In this document: positions 27,699 through 36,569 of the stretch, piece after piece
Layout of the letters: each line of letters begins with the position of its first letter
Position numbering within the stretch: position 1 is the stretch's first letter
Origin: Corallococcus sp. AS-1-6
GTDB taxonomy: Bacteria > Myxococcota > Myxococcia > Myxococcales > Myxococcaceae
Reading direction: 5' to 3'
Assembly: GCF_020037015.1 (NCBI RefSeq)
Contig: NZ_JAIQDE010000008.1
Location: 1 to 64,000 of the forward strand
Length of the DNA: 64,000 nt
The notes under the pieces: generated by a model
The model's database searches: none
Seen by the model: the letters and a program-made list of their open reading frames with translations, nothing else
Told to the model about the DNA's origin: nothing
Made by a program: the position numbers and the translations under genes

Positions 27699-28169
27699 AT
27701 GCACAACCGCTTCCTCGCCCTCTGCGCCGTCTTCTTCCTGGCCGCATGCGCCCCGAAGCGCATCCCCGGCACGGAGCTGGAAGACACCGGTGAAACCCGC
27801 GCCATCCTGTCCGTGATGGAGAAGTACCGCGCCGCCCTGGAGGCCCGCGACGCGAAGGCCATCCAGGCGATGGTGTCCCCGAAGTTCCGCGACGACGCCG
27901 GCACCCCGGACGACCCGGCGGATGACCTCACCGCGGACAACCTGCAGGCCCACCTCCAGGCCCTCTTCCAGAAGCTGCAGAACCCCAAGGTGGACTTCAA
28001 CGTCCGCCGCGTGGAGTTCCGCGAGGACGACGTCGCGCTCGCCATCTACTACTGGAACGCGTCCTGGCGCATGCCCGGCCTCAACGCCCGGCCCCAGTCG
28101 GACTCGGAGCTGGAGCAGATGGTGTTCCAGAAGGTCGGCGGGGAGTGGAAGATCCTCTCCGGCATCTAG
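27699..28169 (+). CDS. NTF2-like lipoprotein
   Basis: A 156-residue lipoprotein: signal MHNRFLALCAVFFLAAC with lipobox LAAC and Cys17. The mature part looks like the NTF2/SnoaL fold. Helix TRAILSVMEKYRAALEARDAK leads into AIQAMVSPKF, and later strands include VRRVEFREDDVALAIYYWNA and FQKVGGEWKILSGI. The final WKILSG-type strand is typical of this fold in small envelope proteins. It has its own promoter candidate. A related fold is encoded at 30905-31396. No catalytic residues are evident. Confidence 0.7.
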   Translation: MHNRFLALCAVFFLAACAPKRIPGTELEDTGETRAILSVMEKYRAALEARDAKAIQAMVSPKFRDDAGTPDDPADDLTADNLQAHLQALFQKLQNPKVDFNVRRVEFREDDVALAIYYWNASWRMPGLNARPQSDSELEQMVFQKVGGEWKILSGI

Positions 28170-28184
28170 CCGCCAGCCTCCCCG

Positions 28185-29153
28185 TCACACCCCCACGAGC
28201 GCCCGCAGCCCGTCCGGGCCCATGCCGTCCAGGGCCCGCGCGCGGGACAGGTAGGTGCGGAAGTCCTTGGGCGCGAGCTTGTCCGCGCCCAGCGGGGACA
28301 GGTGGTAGTCGCGGATGCGGCTGGTGGTGAAGCGCACCGCGCCGTAGAGGGCGTGGCCGTACAGCGCCCGCTTCTCCACGTCCGACAGCGGCCGCGCGTC
28401 CTGGTAGCCCCGCAGGAGCGCCTGGCAGCGCTCCGGCTGGTACGCCCCCTCGAAGCACCACGCGTTGAGGGTGATGGCCACGTCCAGCGCGTACGCGTCC
28501 ACGCAAGCCATCTCGAAGTCGAAGAAGGCGCCCACGCGGTCGCCCAGCCACTTCACGTTGTCCAGGAAGAGGTCCGCGTGGATGACGCCCCGGGGCTCCA
28601 GCCCCTGGCGCTCGGCGTCCGCGCGCGCGAGGTACCGCTCCAGCTCCGCCGCCACGGAGACGAGCTCCGGCTCCGGCCGCTGGGACAGGCTGTTGAGCCA
28701 GCCCTTCACCAGGCCCGGGCCGTAGGGGTTGGCGCGCGTGCCTCGGAAGGACTGCGTCACCTGGTGCAGCTTGCCCAGCTCGGCGCCCAGGCGCTCCAGC
28801 ACCTCCGGCGTGAGGCGGTCGCGGGTGAGCTCCTCGCCGGCCAGCCACTTGAAGACGCTGATCCGCCCGCCGTGCAGCTCCAGGAAGGGCGTGGGCCCCG
28901 GCGGCACCATCAGCACGGGCGCGGGGAAGTGCGCGCGCGACAGGTGCTCCAGCAGGGACGCCTCGAAGCGCAGGTCCTCCGGCGAGCGCACCGTCGTGTG
29001 GCGCACGAAGACGCGGCCCGCGTCCGTCTCCAGCCGGTGGTTGGTGTTGATGGAGCCCTGGGGAATCGGCGTGATGGAGCGCACCGCCCCCAGGCCCCAG
29101 AGCTCCGCCACATGGGTGAAGGCCTCGGGGGGAAGTGTCGTGTAGACAGCCAT
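28185..29153 (-). CDS. thrB: homoserine kinase, APH-fold type
   Basis: A 322-residue phosphotransferase of the aminoglycoside-kinase fold that phosphorylates homoserine on the way to threonine. SINTNHRLETDAGRVFVRH holds the nucleotide-binding strands. GVIHADLFLDNVKW is the catalytic loop (HxDxxxxN), and AFFDFEMACVDAYALDVA gives the metal-binding Asp and the stretch typical of this ThrB group. No threonine-pathway gene adjoins it. It is divergent from the TPR gene over 144 bases and convergent with the NTF2-like lipoprotein gene. Confidence 0.88.
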   Translation of the reverse strand: MAVYTTLPPEAFTHVAELWGLGAVRSITPIPQGSINTNHRLETDAGRVFVRHTTVRSPEDLRFEASLLEHLSRAHFPAPVLMVPPGPTPFLELHGGRISVFKWLAGEELTRDRLTPEVLERLGAELGKLHQVTQSFRGTRANPYGPGLVKGWLNSLSQRPEPELVSVAAELERYLARADAERQGLEPRGVIHADLFLDNVKWLGDRVGAFFDFEMACVDAYALDVAITLNAWCFEGAYQPERCQALLRGYQDARPLSDVEKRALYGHALYGAVRFTTSRIRDYHLSPLGADKLAPKDFRTYLSRARALDGMGPDGLRALVGV

Positions 29154-29202
29154 GGCGTGCCTCCGGGGCGTGCCGCCCCCGCGTGCGTGCGGCCCCCACC
29201 CG

Positions 29203-29231
29203 TTGACACCCCAGGGGGCCGGACCTATCTG
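29203..29231 (+). promoter_or_regulatory. putative housekeeping promoter
   Basis: TTGACA at 29203-29208 and TATCTG at 29226-29231 are 17 bases apart, in the divergent gap between thrB and the TPR gene. Only three of six -10 positions match, but the same CTATCT hexamer occurs in the purE candidate. The TPR ATG is about 66 bases downstream with GAGG at proper distance. Confidence 0.45.
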
Positions 29232-29297
29232 TCCACGCCCGTCCTACTTCGCATCACCGTCTGCAAATCTTCAATCTTTGCGCGTGAGGCCACCCCC

Positions 29298-30908
29298 ATG
29301 GAAACGTCGGGCCGCGGTGACTGGAAGCGTCGCGAGGGACTGGGCAGCGCCCTGGCCCAGATTGGCGTCGTCGCGGTGCTGCTGGCGGCGGGGGTCGCCT
29401 GGTACGTGCACCGGGGGCAGGTGCGCCAGGAGGTGGACGCCCACCTGCGCACGGCGCGCGCCGCGGTGCTGAAGGGCAACCCCAGCGACCTGGCCATGGC
29501 GCAGCAGAACCTGGACGCCCTCTTCCAGCTCGCGCCGGACTCGCGCGACGCGCGTGCGCTGGCCGCGGACCTCCAGGCGGAGCTGTGGCTCACCCACCAC
29601 CTGCCCGGCGCGGACGCGAAGGCGCGCGAGCAGTTGGAGCGCGCGGAGGCGCTGGGCTCGCGCTCCGGTGAGCGCTACGGCGCCCGGGCCCTGCTGCTCG
29701 TGGGCGCGGGGCAGACGCAGGAGGCGAACAAGCTCCTGGAGGAGCTCAAGGCCCAGGGCGCCAACAGCCCCCGGCTGACGCTGGCCCAGGCGCTGCTGCT
29801 GCAGCGGGAGGGGCGCCTCTCCGAGGCCCGCCAGGCCTTCGCGCGCGCCGCGGAGGGGGCCTGGAAGGATCCGCGCTTCTCCGCGGCCTACGGTGAAGCG
29901 CTGCTCGACGAGGGGATGTTCCCCCAGGCAGTGGAGGCCTTCGCGCGCGCCACCAACGCGAACCCGGACCACCTGCTGTCGCGGGTGACGTCCGCCCTGG
30001 CGCGGCTGTACGCGGAGCGGCCCCCGGAGGGCGTGACGGCGTTGCTGGAGGAGGTGCGCTCGCGCGGCAAGGAGCTGACGCCCGCGCTCCAGGCCCGCGT
30101 GGCGGTGGTCCAGGCGGAGGTGGCGCTGGCGAAGGGCGCCCCGGATGAGGCGCTCACGCACGTGGACGCGGCGCTCAAGGCCTGGCCGGACGAACACTAC
30201 GCCCTCTTCACCCGGGGCCGTGCGCTCGCGGCGAAGCGCGCCCCGGAGGCCCGCCAGGCCTTCGAGGCGGCGGTGGCCAAGAGGCCCACCGCGCCGCTGT
30301 TGACGCTGGAGGGCGCGCGGCTGCTCCAGGCCCAGGGCGACGGCGAGGGCGCGCTGGCCATGCTGGACGCCTACGAGAAGACCTTCCACGCGGTGAAGGC
30401 GCGGACGGCGGACGGCAAGGAGCTGCCCGCGCTGGACAGGGACGACCGGTACTGGCTCGCGCGCGGCGGCGTGATGGAGGCGGCCGGCCGTCAGGACGAC
30501 GCGCTCGCGGCCTACGACAAGGCGCTGTCGGCGCGCGGCGTGGGGCTCGCGCGGGCGCAGTACGCCAAGGGCGCGCTGCTGCTCACGCGCAAGGACTTCG
30601 ACGGCGCGAAGGCGCTGCTCACCGCCGTGGCCCCGGAGTCGGGCGCGGGCAGCATCCCGGAGGCGTACGCGGCGCTGGGCGAGCTGCTCTTCGCCCAGGG
30701 CGAGTTCGCCGCCGGGTGCCAGCAGCACTACTTCTCGCTCGTGCGCGCCCGCGCGCAGGGGGCGCCCGCGGAGCAACTGGCCACGCGCGCCAACGACATC
30801 AAGAAGCGCCTGGAGACCAGCGGCCAGCCCGCCATGGCCAAGGCGTGGCTCACGGAGGCCGGGCCGCTCTTCAGCGGCGGCAACGAGCCCGCCGCGGTGA
30901 CGCGCTAG
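29298..30908 (+). CDS. membrane-anchored TPR protein
   Basis: A 536-residue protein with a short cytoplasmic N-terminus, one membrane segment (LAQIGVVAVLLAAGVAWYV), then tandem TPR-like repeats to the end. Repeated signatures include SEARQAFARAAEGAWKDPRF, FPQAVEAFARATNANPDHLL and DDALAAYDKALSARG. It should display a large helical-repeat surface in the periplasm. ATG 29298 follows GAGG by eight bases. The 3' end overlaps the convergent NTF2-like gene by four bases. Partners are unknown. Confidence 0.78.
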   Translation: METSGRGDWKRREGLGSALAQIGVVAVLLAAGVAWYVHRGQVRQEVDAHLRTARAAVLKGNPSDLAMAQQNLDALFQLAPDSRDARALAADLQAELWLTHHLPGADAKAREQLERAEALGSRSGERYGARALLLVGAGQTQEANKLLEELKAQGANSPRLTLAQALLLQREGRLSEARQAFARAAEGAWKDPRFSAAYGEALLDEGMFPQAVEAFARATNANPDHLLSRVTSALARLYAERPPEGVTALLEEVRSRGKELTPALQARVAVVQAEVALAKGAPDEALTHVDAALKAWPDEHYALFTRGRALAAKRAPEARQAFEAAVAKRPTAPLLTLEGARLLQAQGDGEGALAMLDAYEKTFHAVKARTADGKELPALDRDDRYWLARGGVMEAAGRQDDALAAYDKALSARGVGLARAQYAKGALLLTRKDFDGAKALLTAVAPESGAGSIPEAYAALGELLFAQGEFAAGCQQHYFSLVRARAQGAPAEQLATRANDIKKRLETSGQPAMAKAWLTEAGPLFSGGNEPAAVTR

Positions 30909-31396
30909 AGCAGCTCCGAGGGGTCCAACCGGCGCTGCTTCGCCTTCACCACGCGCCACTCGCCATCGGACTCCTTCTCGAAGGTGCCCTCGATGGCGTA
31001 GGCGTTGAGCACGCTGTCCTTCGCCAGGTCCTCCAGCTTGTCCGCCTGCGAGCGGCCGAAGATGAAGCGCGCCTGGAAGTCGCCCTGCGTGGGCGACACC
31101 TCGTGCACGTCGATGTCCGTGGTGAAGACGCGCACCCACTGGCCCCGCAGCACCTGCGCGGCCAGGATGCGGTGCACGTCCTGCTTGTTCCAGCCGTCCG
31201 TCGTCTTGAAGCGCTCGGACACGCCCTCCATCACCCCGCCCACGTCCTTGTCCTCCGCCGCGCGCGTCATCGCGATGATGCGCCGGGTGACGGCGTCCTT
31301 CACGCCCGGCTCCTCGCGCGGCCAGAGGAACAGCACCAGCGCCGCGGCCGCCACCGCCGCCATGCCGCTCACCACCCGCGTTCGCGTCAGCACCAT
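30905..31396 (-). CDS. small membrane-anchored NTF2-like protein
   Basis: A 163-residue protein with an N-terminal hydrophobic segment (VVSGMAAVAAAALVLFLW), signal or anchor, and an NTF2-like remainder. Helix DAVTRRIIAMTRAAEDKDVGG is followed by strands such as WVRVFTTDIDVHEVSP and EWRVVKAKQRRLDP. It lies one base after the stop of the cNMP-domain gene and is almost certainly co-transcribed. No catalytic site is visible; a binding role is likely. Confidence 0.68.
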   Translation of the reverse strand: MVLTRTRVVSGMAAVAAAALVLFLWPREEPGVKDAVTRRIIAMTRAAEDKDVGGVMEGVSERFKTTDGWNKQDVHRILAAQVLRGQWVRVFTTDIDVHEVSPTQGDFQARFIFGRSQADKLEDLAKDSVLNAYAIEGTFEKESDGEWRVVKAKQRRLDPSELL

Positions 31397-31397
31397 C

Positions 31398-32735
31398 TCA
31401 GGCGGCCCCGGTCTCCGGCTCCAGCATCATGTCGTCCGCGTCGATGATCTCCAGCGGGCGCAGCGCCTCGCCAATCTGCTTCAGGCGGCGGTCGGACAAC
31501 TGCTCCAGGTACGTGCGGATGTTGGGGAAGGACGTCACCAGCTCCTGGAAGGCCTCGCGCTTGAGCCACCCCGCCGCCGTCTTGCGCGTCACGGACACCG
31601 TGGCCGTGGCCCTCAGGCCCGTGAGGAGCGAAATCTCCCCCGCCACGTCGCCCTCGCGCAGCACGCCCAGCGTCACCATGCCGCCCGCCGGGTCCTCCTT
31701 CTGCACCGTCAGCTCGCCGGCCAGCACCAGGAAGAGGCCCTGGGAGTACTCGCCCTCCACCAGGACCTTCTCGCCGGGCTGGAGCGCGCGGAAGGTGAAG
31801 CGCTGGAAGAACGCGCCCCGCTCCGACTCCGGCAACTGCTGGAACAGGGGCGAGTTCGCCATCAGGTTGCGCATCATGCGCTGCTGCGCGAAGTCCGCCA
31901 GCAACTGCGGCACCGCCGGGTGGCTCTTCGCCACCGCGTTGAGGTGCTCGCGGCGGATTTCGAAGACCTCCGAGTCCGACACCGCCGTCACCGTCGCGGT
32001 GGGCGGCGCGCCCGTGAGCAGCGCCAGCTCCCCGAAGATGGAGCCGCCGCCCAAAAAGCCCAGCGTGCGGTCCTCGCCGTCCGTCCTGCGCGTCACCTCC
32101 GCCTTGCCGGCGACGATGACGTGCAGGTGGTCGTCCGGCTCGCCCTCGCGGCTGATGACCTCCTCCGGCTTGATGGTGCGCCACACCATGCGCCCCACCA
32201 GGTCCAGGAACGCGTCCCGGTCCAGGTCCGCGAACAGCGGCAGGGGCGGACGGCTCTGCGGATCCGCGGTGCCGCCGGTGTCCGGCGCGGCCAGCACTTC
32301 GATGGCGCGGTTGGACAGCTCCTCGCCCACCAGGCCCATCAGGTCCGTGTCCACCTTGCCGTCGTACAGGTGCTCCGGCGGCAGCGGCGGCGGCACGGCG
32401 GCGCGGCCCGGGGCGCTGCGCGCGGCGCGCGAGTGCACGCGGTAGAGCGTCTCCTTCAGGCGGCGCTCGTTCGGCGACAGCTCCAGGGCCAGCTTGCACG
32501 CGGCCATGGCGCTCAGGAGGTAGTCGCGGCGCAGGAGCCCCTCCGCGCACGCGTGGTACGCGGTGACGGCGCGCTCGCGCTCCCCCAGCTCCGCCAGGCA
32601 CCGGGACGCCAGCATGCGCGAGCGGTGGTCGGCGGGCACGCGGCGAACGGCCTCCGCGAAGACGGCGAGGGCGCGCTCGAACTGGCGCTCCTCGAACAGG
32701 TCCATGCCCAGCTCACGCAACGACGACTCGTTCAT
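31398..32735 (-). CDS. TPR plus dual cyclic-nucleotide-binding-domain protein
   Basis: A 445-residue cytoplasmic protein. Residues 1-110 form TPR-like helices (ERALAVFAEAVRRVPADHRS). Two cNMP-binding-type beta-barrels follow, about 165-285 and 295-415. Phosphate-cassette segments are recognisable as FGELALLTGAPPTATV and GEISLLTGLRATATV. In CRP the phosphate-binding Arg lies in PRAATV; that position is not Arg in either copy, so cyclic-nucleotide binding is uncertain. There is no DNA-binding helix-turn-helix. It lies 105 bases after the FHA gene and one base before the NTF2-like gene, suggesting a signalling operon. Confidence 0.8.
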   Translation of the reverse strand: MNESSLRELGMDLFEERQFERALAVFAEAVRRVPADHRSRMLASRCLAELGERERAVTAYHACAEGLLRRDYLLSAMAACKLALELSPNERRLKETLYRVHSRAARSAPGRAAVPPPLPPEHLYDGKVDTDLMGLVGEELSNRAIEVLAAPDTGGTADPQSRPPLPLFADLDRDAFLDLVGRMVWRTIKPEEVISREGEPDDHLHVIVAGKAEVTRRTDGEDRTLGFLGGGSIFGELALLTGAPPTATVTAVSDSEVFEIRREHLNAVAKSHPAVPQLLADFAQQRMMRNLMANSPLFQQLPESERGAFFQRFTFRALQPGEKVLVEGEYSQGLFLVLAGELTVQKEDPAGGMVTLGVLREGDVAGEISLLTGLRATATVSVTRKTAAGWLKREAFQELVTSFPNIRTYLEQLSDRRLKQIGEALRPLEIIDADDMMLEPETGAA

Positions 32736-32840
32736 CCGGTGTCTCCAGACCGCGCACGACGACAGGTGTGACAGGAATCCATGAACGAGGCCGCCCGCCC
32801 CATCCCCCCGGGCGGCGGCCCCCTGACTGAAAGCTCCGCG

Positions 32841-34901
32841 CTACGAACCGCCGGCCTTCTGCAGCTCGCTCAGCGCCATCTCCGCCTTGCGCTTCACGTC
32901 CGCGCCCTCCGCGGACGCCTCGATGACGATCTTGAACTGCTCCGTCGCCAGGGCCGGGTCGCGGTCGCGCGAGATGTACGCCGACAGGTACAGCTCCTCC
33001 ACCTTCTTCTGCAGCTCGTCCAGGCCGTCGCGGGCGCGCGAGTCCCCCGGGTTGAGGCGCAGCGCCTCGCGGAAGCTGCGGCCCGCCAGCGGGTACTCCT
33101 TGCGCTTGAAGGCCGCCTGCCCCGCCGCCACCGACGCGGAGGCCAGCTCGTTGTCCAGCGTGTCGCCCAGCGAGCCCGCGAAGCCGATCTGCCGGTACAC
33201 CTCCGCCGCGCGGCGCAGCGGCTTCACGGAGGCCTCCAGCGCGTTGTTCTCGTACTTCTTCTGGCCCTCCTCGAAGGCGGAGCGGAACTGGGGGATGAGC
33301 TTCTTCAGGTTGCGCGCGCGGGCCTGGATGTCCGCCTCGCCCCGGAACTTGTCCATCACCCGGTCCACCTCCAGCGTCGCGCGCTGGAAGTCCCCGCCGT
33401 TGAAGCGGCGCTCCACGTCCTGGAAGGCCTCCGCCACGAACTCCGCGCGGCGCTGCTTGGCGTTCTCCGCGGCCACCGCCTGCCGGATGCCGGCCTGCCG
33501 CGCGGCCTGCGCCGCCTCCTTGGCCAACTGGTTCTCCAGGTCCGCCAGCTTCTGCTCATAGAGCGAGCGCGTGCCCTGCGGCAGCTCCGCGATGAGGGTG
33601 CGCGCGTCGTCCGGCCGGCGCTCCGTCAGCGCCGCGTCCACGAGGCCCAGCGTGTACGCCTGCTCCTTGGCGTCCAGCTCCTCCTCCAGCTTCCTGCGCT
33701 CCTCGTCCATGCGCGCCGTGCCCTGCGGCGTGCCGGCCAGCTTCTGGCGCGCCTCCGGGTAGCGGTTCTCCGCCATCAGCCCCCGGGTCGCCTGGAAGGC
33801 GTCCACGATGTCCTGGAGCTGCTGCGCCGCCTTGGCCACGCCGTCCACGTCGATGCCCACGCGCAGCTTCTCCGCCTCCTGGGCGAAGCGCACCGCGTCC
33901 GGGTAGTCGCCGTCACGCACCTTGTCGCGCGCGCGCTGCATCAGCTCCTGGGCGCGCGCCTGGTTCGGGTCCACCACCGGCTTGGGCGGCGGCTTGTTCC
34001 CGCTGGACATGACCAGGCCGGCGATCAGCATCAGGAGCACCAGGCCGCCCACCGCCGCGCCCACCTTCATCTTGAAGGTGGGCTTGAAGCCCTCGCGCGC
34101 CGACGAGCGCACCGGACGCGGACGGGGCACGCCCGTCTTGCGCGCCTTCTCGTCGCGCATCAGGTCCGCGAGCTTGTAGTTCGCGTTGGTCTTCTCATCC
34201 AGGCGCGGGTCCTTCCGCTCCTCCTTCTTTTCCTCCTTCTTCTCCTCCGCCTCGCCGGACTCGGCCTTGGCGCGCATCTCCTTGATGAGCTCGCCCTCGT
34301 CCACGAAGCGCAGGCGCGTCTTGCCCACGGAGATCTCATCCCCGTGCTTCAGGATGCACTCGTCGACCTTCTGGTCGTTCACCTGGGTGCCGGAGATGCC
34401 GCCCAGGTCGCGCATCACCACGCCGCTCTCGCCGTAGACGAGCTCCAGGTGGCGCCGGGACACCGTCTGGTCGCCCAGGGCGAAGTCGCAGTCCTTGCTG
34501 CGCCCCACCACCATGCGCACGCCCTTGAAGCGCTTCTTGCGCCCCTTGTCCGGGCCGTCCAGCACCAGCATCAGCACCGGGGGGCCGGCGCGCGTCGTCT
34601 CGGAGTTGTCCTCGTCCTCGTCGGCGGGCTCCTCCGCCTCCGGACGCACGTCTTCAATGGAGGCCACCCGCGTCTCGCCCGTGCGCGAGCGCACCGGCTC
34701 CGCGTCGCCGTACAGCTCCGGGTCTCCCCCGTCCTGGCTGTCCTCCCCGGAGAGCGGCGCGGACCAGTCCTCGTCCGGCACGGCGGAGACGCGGCGCGAG
34801 CCGCCCCCCGCGGGGGCTTTGGGTCGGCGGTCCGCCGGCGCGCCCCCGGCCGAACGGCCGGTACCTGAACGCGACGACGGTGATGGACGGCGAGGAGGCA
34901 T
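32841..34901 (-). CDS. FHA-domain membrane protein with periplasmic helical repeats
   Basis: A 686-residue protein. After a disordered Pro/Arg/Asp-rich leader (1-105) comes an FHA domain (about 108-200) with MVVGRSKDCDFAL and the core VSRRHLEL, although the usual Asn in STNG is changed (ISGTQVND). A Lys/Glu-rich linker precedes one membrane segment near 280-299 (GAAVGGLVLLMLIAGLVMSS). The rest is a long helical region with TPR-like repeats. The FHA side would be cytoplasmic and bind phospho-Thr on a kinase target; the repeats would face the periplasm. The topology recalls YscD-like ring proteins, but no secretion genes adjoin it. Confidence 0.78.
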   Translation of the reverse strand: MPPRRPSPSSRSGTGRSAGGAPADRRPKAPAGGGSRRVSAVPDEDWSAPLSGEDSQDGGDPELYGDAEPVRSRTGETRVASIEDVRPEAEEPADEDEDNSETTRAGPPVLMLVLDGPDKGRKKRFKGVRMVVGRSKDCDFALGDQTVSRRHLELVYGESGVVMRDLGGISGTQVNDQKVDECILKHGDEISVGKTRLRFVDEGELIKEMRAKAESGEAEEKKEEKKEERKDPRLDEKTNANYKLADLMRDEKARKTGVPRPRPVRSSAREGFKPTFKMKVGAAVGGLVLLMLIAGLVMSSGNKPPPKPVVDPNQARAQELMQRARDKVRDGDYPDAVRFAQEAEKLRVGIDVDGVAKAAQQLQDIVDAFQATRGLMAENRYPEARQKLAGTPQGTARMDEERRKLEEELDAKEQAYTLGLVDAALTERRPDDARTLIAELPQGTRSLYEQKLADLENQLAKEAAQAARQAGIRQAVAAENAKQRRAEFVAEAFQDVERRFNGGDFQRATLEVDRVMDKFRGEADIQARARNLKKLIPQFRSAFEEGQKKYENNALEASVKPLRRAAEVYRQIGFAGSLGDTLDNELASASVAAGQAAFKRKEYPLAGRSFREALRLNPGDSRARDGLDELQKKVEELYLSAYISRDRDPALATEQFKIVIEASAEGADVKRKAEMALSELQKAGGS

Positions 34902-35079
34902 GGGTGGGTCCAGGTTGAAGCGGCCAGCATCTTAGAGCGCCCACCGCACGGTGGGAATGCGCTCCCAGCGTTCCTTTCAGGGAAGACGGGCCCATTCCGG
35001 TTCGTTGGCCCGCACGGCGACCCCTCCCCGATGTAGGTTTCCCTCCATTCCCGATTCCTCCAGCGCCCAGAGCCTCCCC

Positions 35080-36561
35080 ATGCCCCGAGCCCTCGCGTCC
35101 TCCCGGCGCGCCCGTCCCGCCCAGCTCGCCCCCCCGGCCGCGCGGCAGGCGGCCGCCTCCCCGCTCCTGCCCCCCGGTCTGTTGGAACGTCTGCTGGCGG
35201 AAGCCATGGGCCGGGGCGCGGACTTCGCGGAGGTGTACGTGGAGCGCACGTCCACCACGGCGGTGGTGCTGGAGGAGCAGCGCATCCGCAGCGCGCAGGT
35301 GGGCCTGGTGCAGGGCGTGGGCGTGCGGGTCATCGCCGGGGCCAAGGTGGGCTACGCCTACTCCGACGACTGGGACGAGGCCGCGCTCGTGCGCGCCGCG
35401 CGCACCGCCGCGATGATCGCCCAGGGCGGCGGCTCCGAGCGCGCCTACCCCGTCAAGCGCGTGCCGGTGCCCAGCCACTACCGGGTCGGCCAGCCGCTGG
35501 AGGACGTGGCGGTGGCGCGCAAGACGGCGCTGCTCACCCGCGCGGACAAGGCGGCCCGCGCCTTCGACTCGCGCGTCCAGCAGGTGAACGCGTCCTACGT
35601 GGATCAGACGCGGCGCATCGCCGTGGCCAACACCACCGGCCGCTTCAGCGAGGACACGCAGGACCAGTCCCGCATGAGCGTGCACGTGGTGGCGCTGGGC
35701 AAGAACGGCGAGCGGCGCACGGGCATGTACGGCAGCGGCGGCCGGGTGTCCTTCAGCTACTGGGACGGCGTGACGCCGGAGTCCGTGGCGGAGGAGGCCG
35801 CGCGTCAGGCCATCGCCACGCTGGGCGCGGTGGACTGCGTGGCCGGCCCGCAGACGGTGGTGCTGGCGCCGGGCTGGAGCGGCATCCTCCTGCATGAAGC
35901 GGTGGGCCACGGCCTGGAGGCGGACTTCATCCGCAAGGGCACGTCGCTGTTCGCGGGCAAGCTGGGGGAGAAGGTGGCCTCGGAGCTCGTCACCGTCATC
36001 GACGACGGCACGGTGTCCAGCGCGCGCGGCTCCATCAACATCGACGACGAGGGCGTGCCGGGCGAGCGCAAGGTCCTCATCGAGAACGGCGTCCTCAAGG
36101 GCTACCTCTATGATCAGCTCAACGCGAAGCTGATGAACCAGCGCTCCACGGGCTCGGGCCGGCGGGAGTCGTTCAAGAGCCTGCCCCTGCCGCGCATGAC
36201 GAACACCTTCCTGGCGCCCGGGGACCACGCGCCGGAGGACATCCTCAAGGAGGTGAAGCGCGGGCTGTACTGCGCCACCTTCGGCGGAGGCCAGGTGGAC
36301 ATCAGCAACGGCAACTTCGTCTTCGAGGTCAGCGAGGCCTACCAGATTGAAGACGGGAAGCTGGGCCGTCCGGTGAAGAACGCCATCCTGATTGGCGTGG
36401 GGCCGGAGGCGCTGAAGAACATCACCCGCGTGGGCTGCGACCCGATGCCGGACCCCGGCATGGGCGTCTGCGTGAAGGACGGGCAGATGATGCCCGTGGG
36501 GGTGGGCCTGCCCACCGTGCGCATCGACAACGTCACCGTGGGCGGAACGAAGGTCGGCTGA
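35080..36561 (+). CDS. tldD: TldD metalloprotease subunit
   Basis: A 493-residue TldD. The zinc site HEAVGHGLEADF (HExxxH) is intact, followed by the family GERKVLIENGVLKGYLYD and MTNTFLAPGD segments. TldD and TldE form a heterodimeric protease that trims unfolded peptides and is known for microcin B17 maturation and CcdA degradation in E. coli. The Met at 35080 leaves a short Arg/Ala-rich leader before the conserved fold; the frame continues upstream but without family resemblance. tldE follows after eight bases. Confidence 0.93.
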   Translation: MPRALASSRRARPAQLAPPAARQAAASPLLPPGLLERLLAEAMGRGADFAEVYVERTSTTAVVLEEQRIRSAQVGLVQGVGVRVIAGAKVGYAYSDDWDEAALVRAARTAAMIAQGGGSERAYPVKRVPVPSHYRVGQPLEDVAVARKTALLTRADKAARAFDSRVQQVNASYVDQTRRIAVANTTGRFSEDTQDQSRMSVHVVALGKNGERRTGMYGSGGRVSFSYWDGVTPESVAEEAARQAIATLGAVDCVAGPQTVVLAPGWSGILLHEAVGHGLEADFIRKGTSLFAGKLGEKVASELVTVIDDGTVSSARGSINIDDEGVPGERKVLIENGVLKGYLYDQLNAKLMNQRSTGSGRRESFKSLPLPRMTNTFLAPGDHAPEDILKEVKRGLYCATFGGGQVDISNGNFVFEVSEAYQIEDGKLGRPVKNAILIGVGPEALKNITRVGCDPMPDPGMGVCVKDGQMMPVGVGLPTVRIDNVTVGGTKVG

Positions 36562-36569
36562 GGACAACC

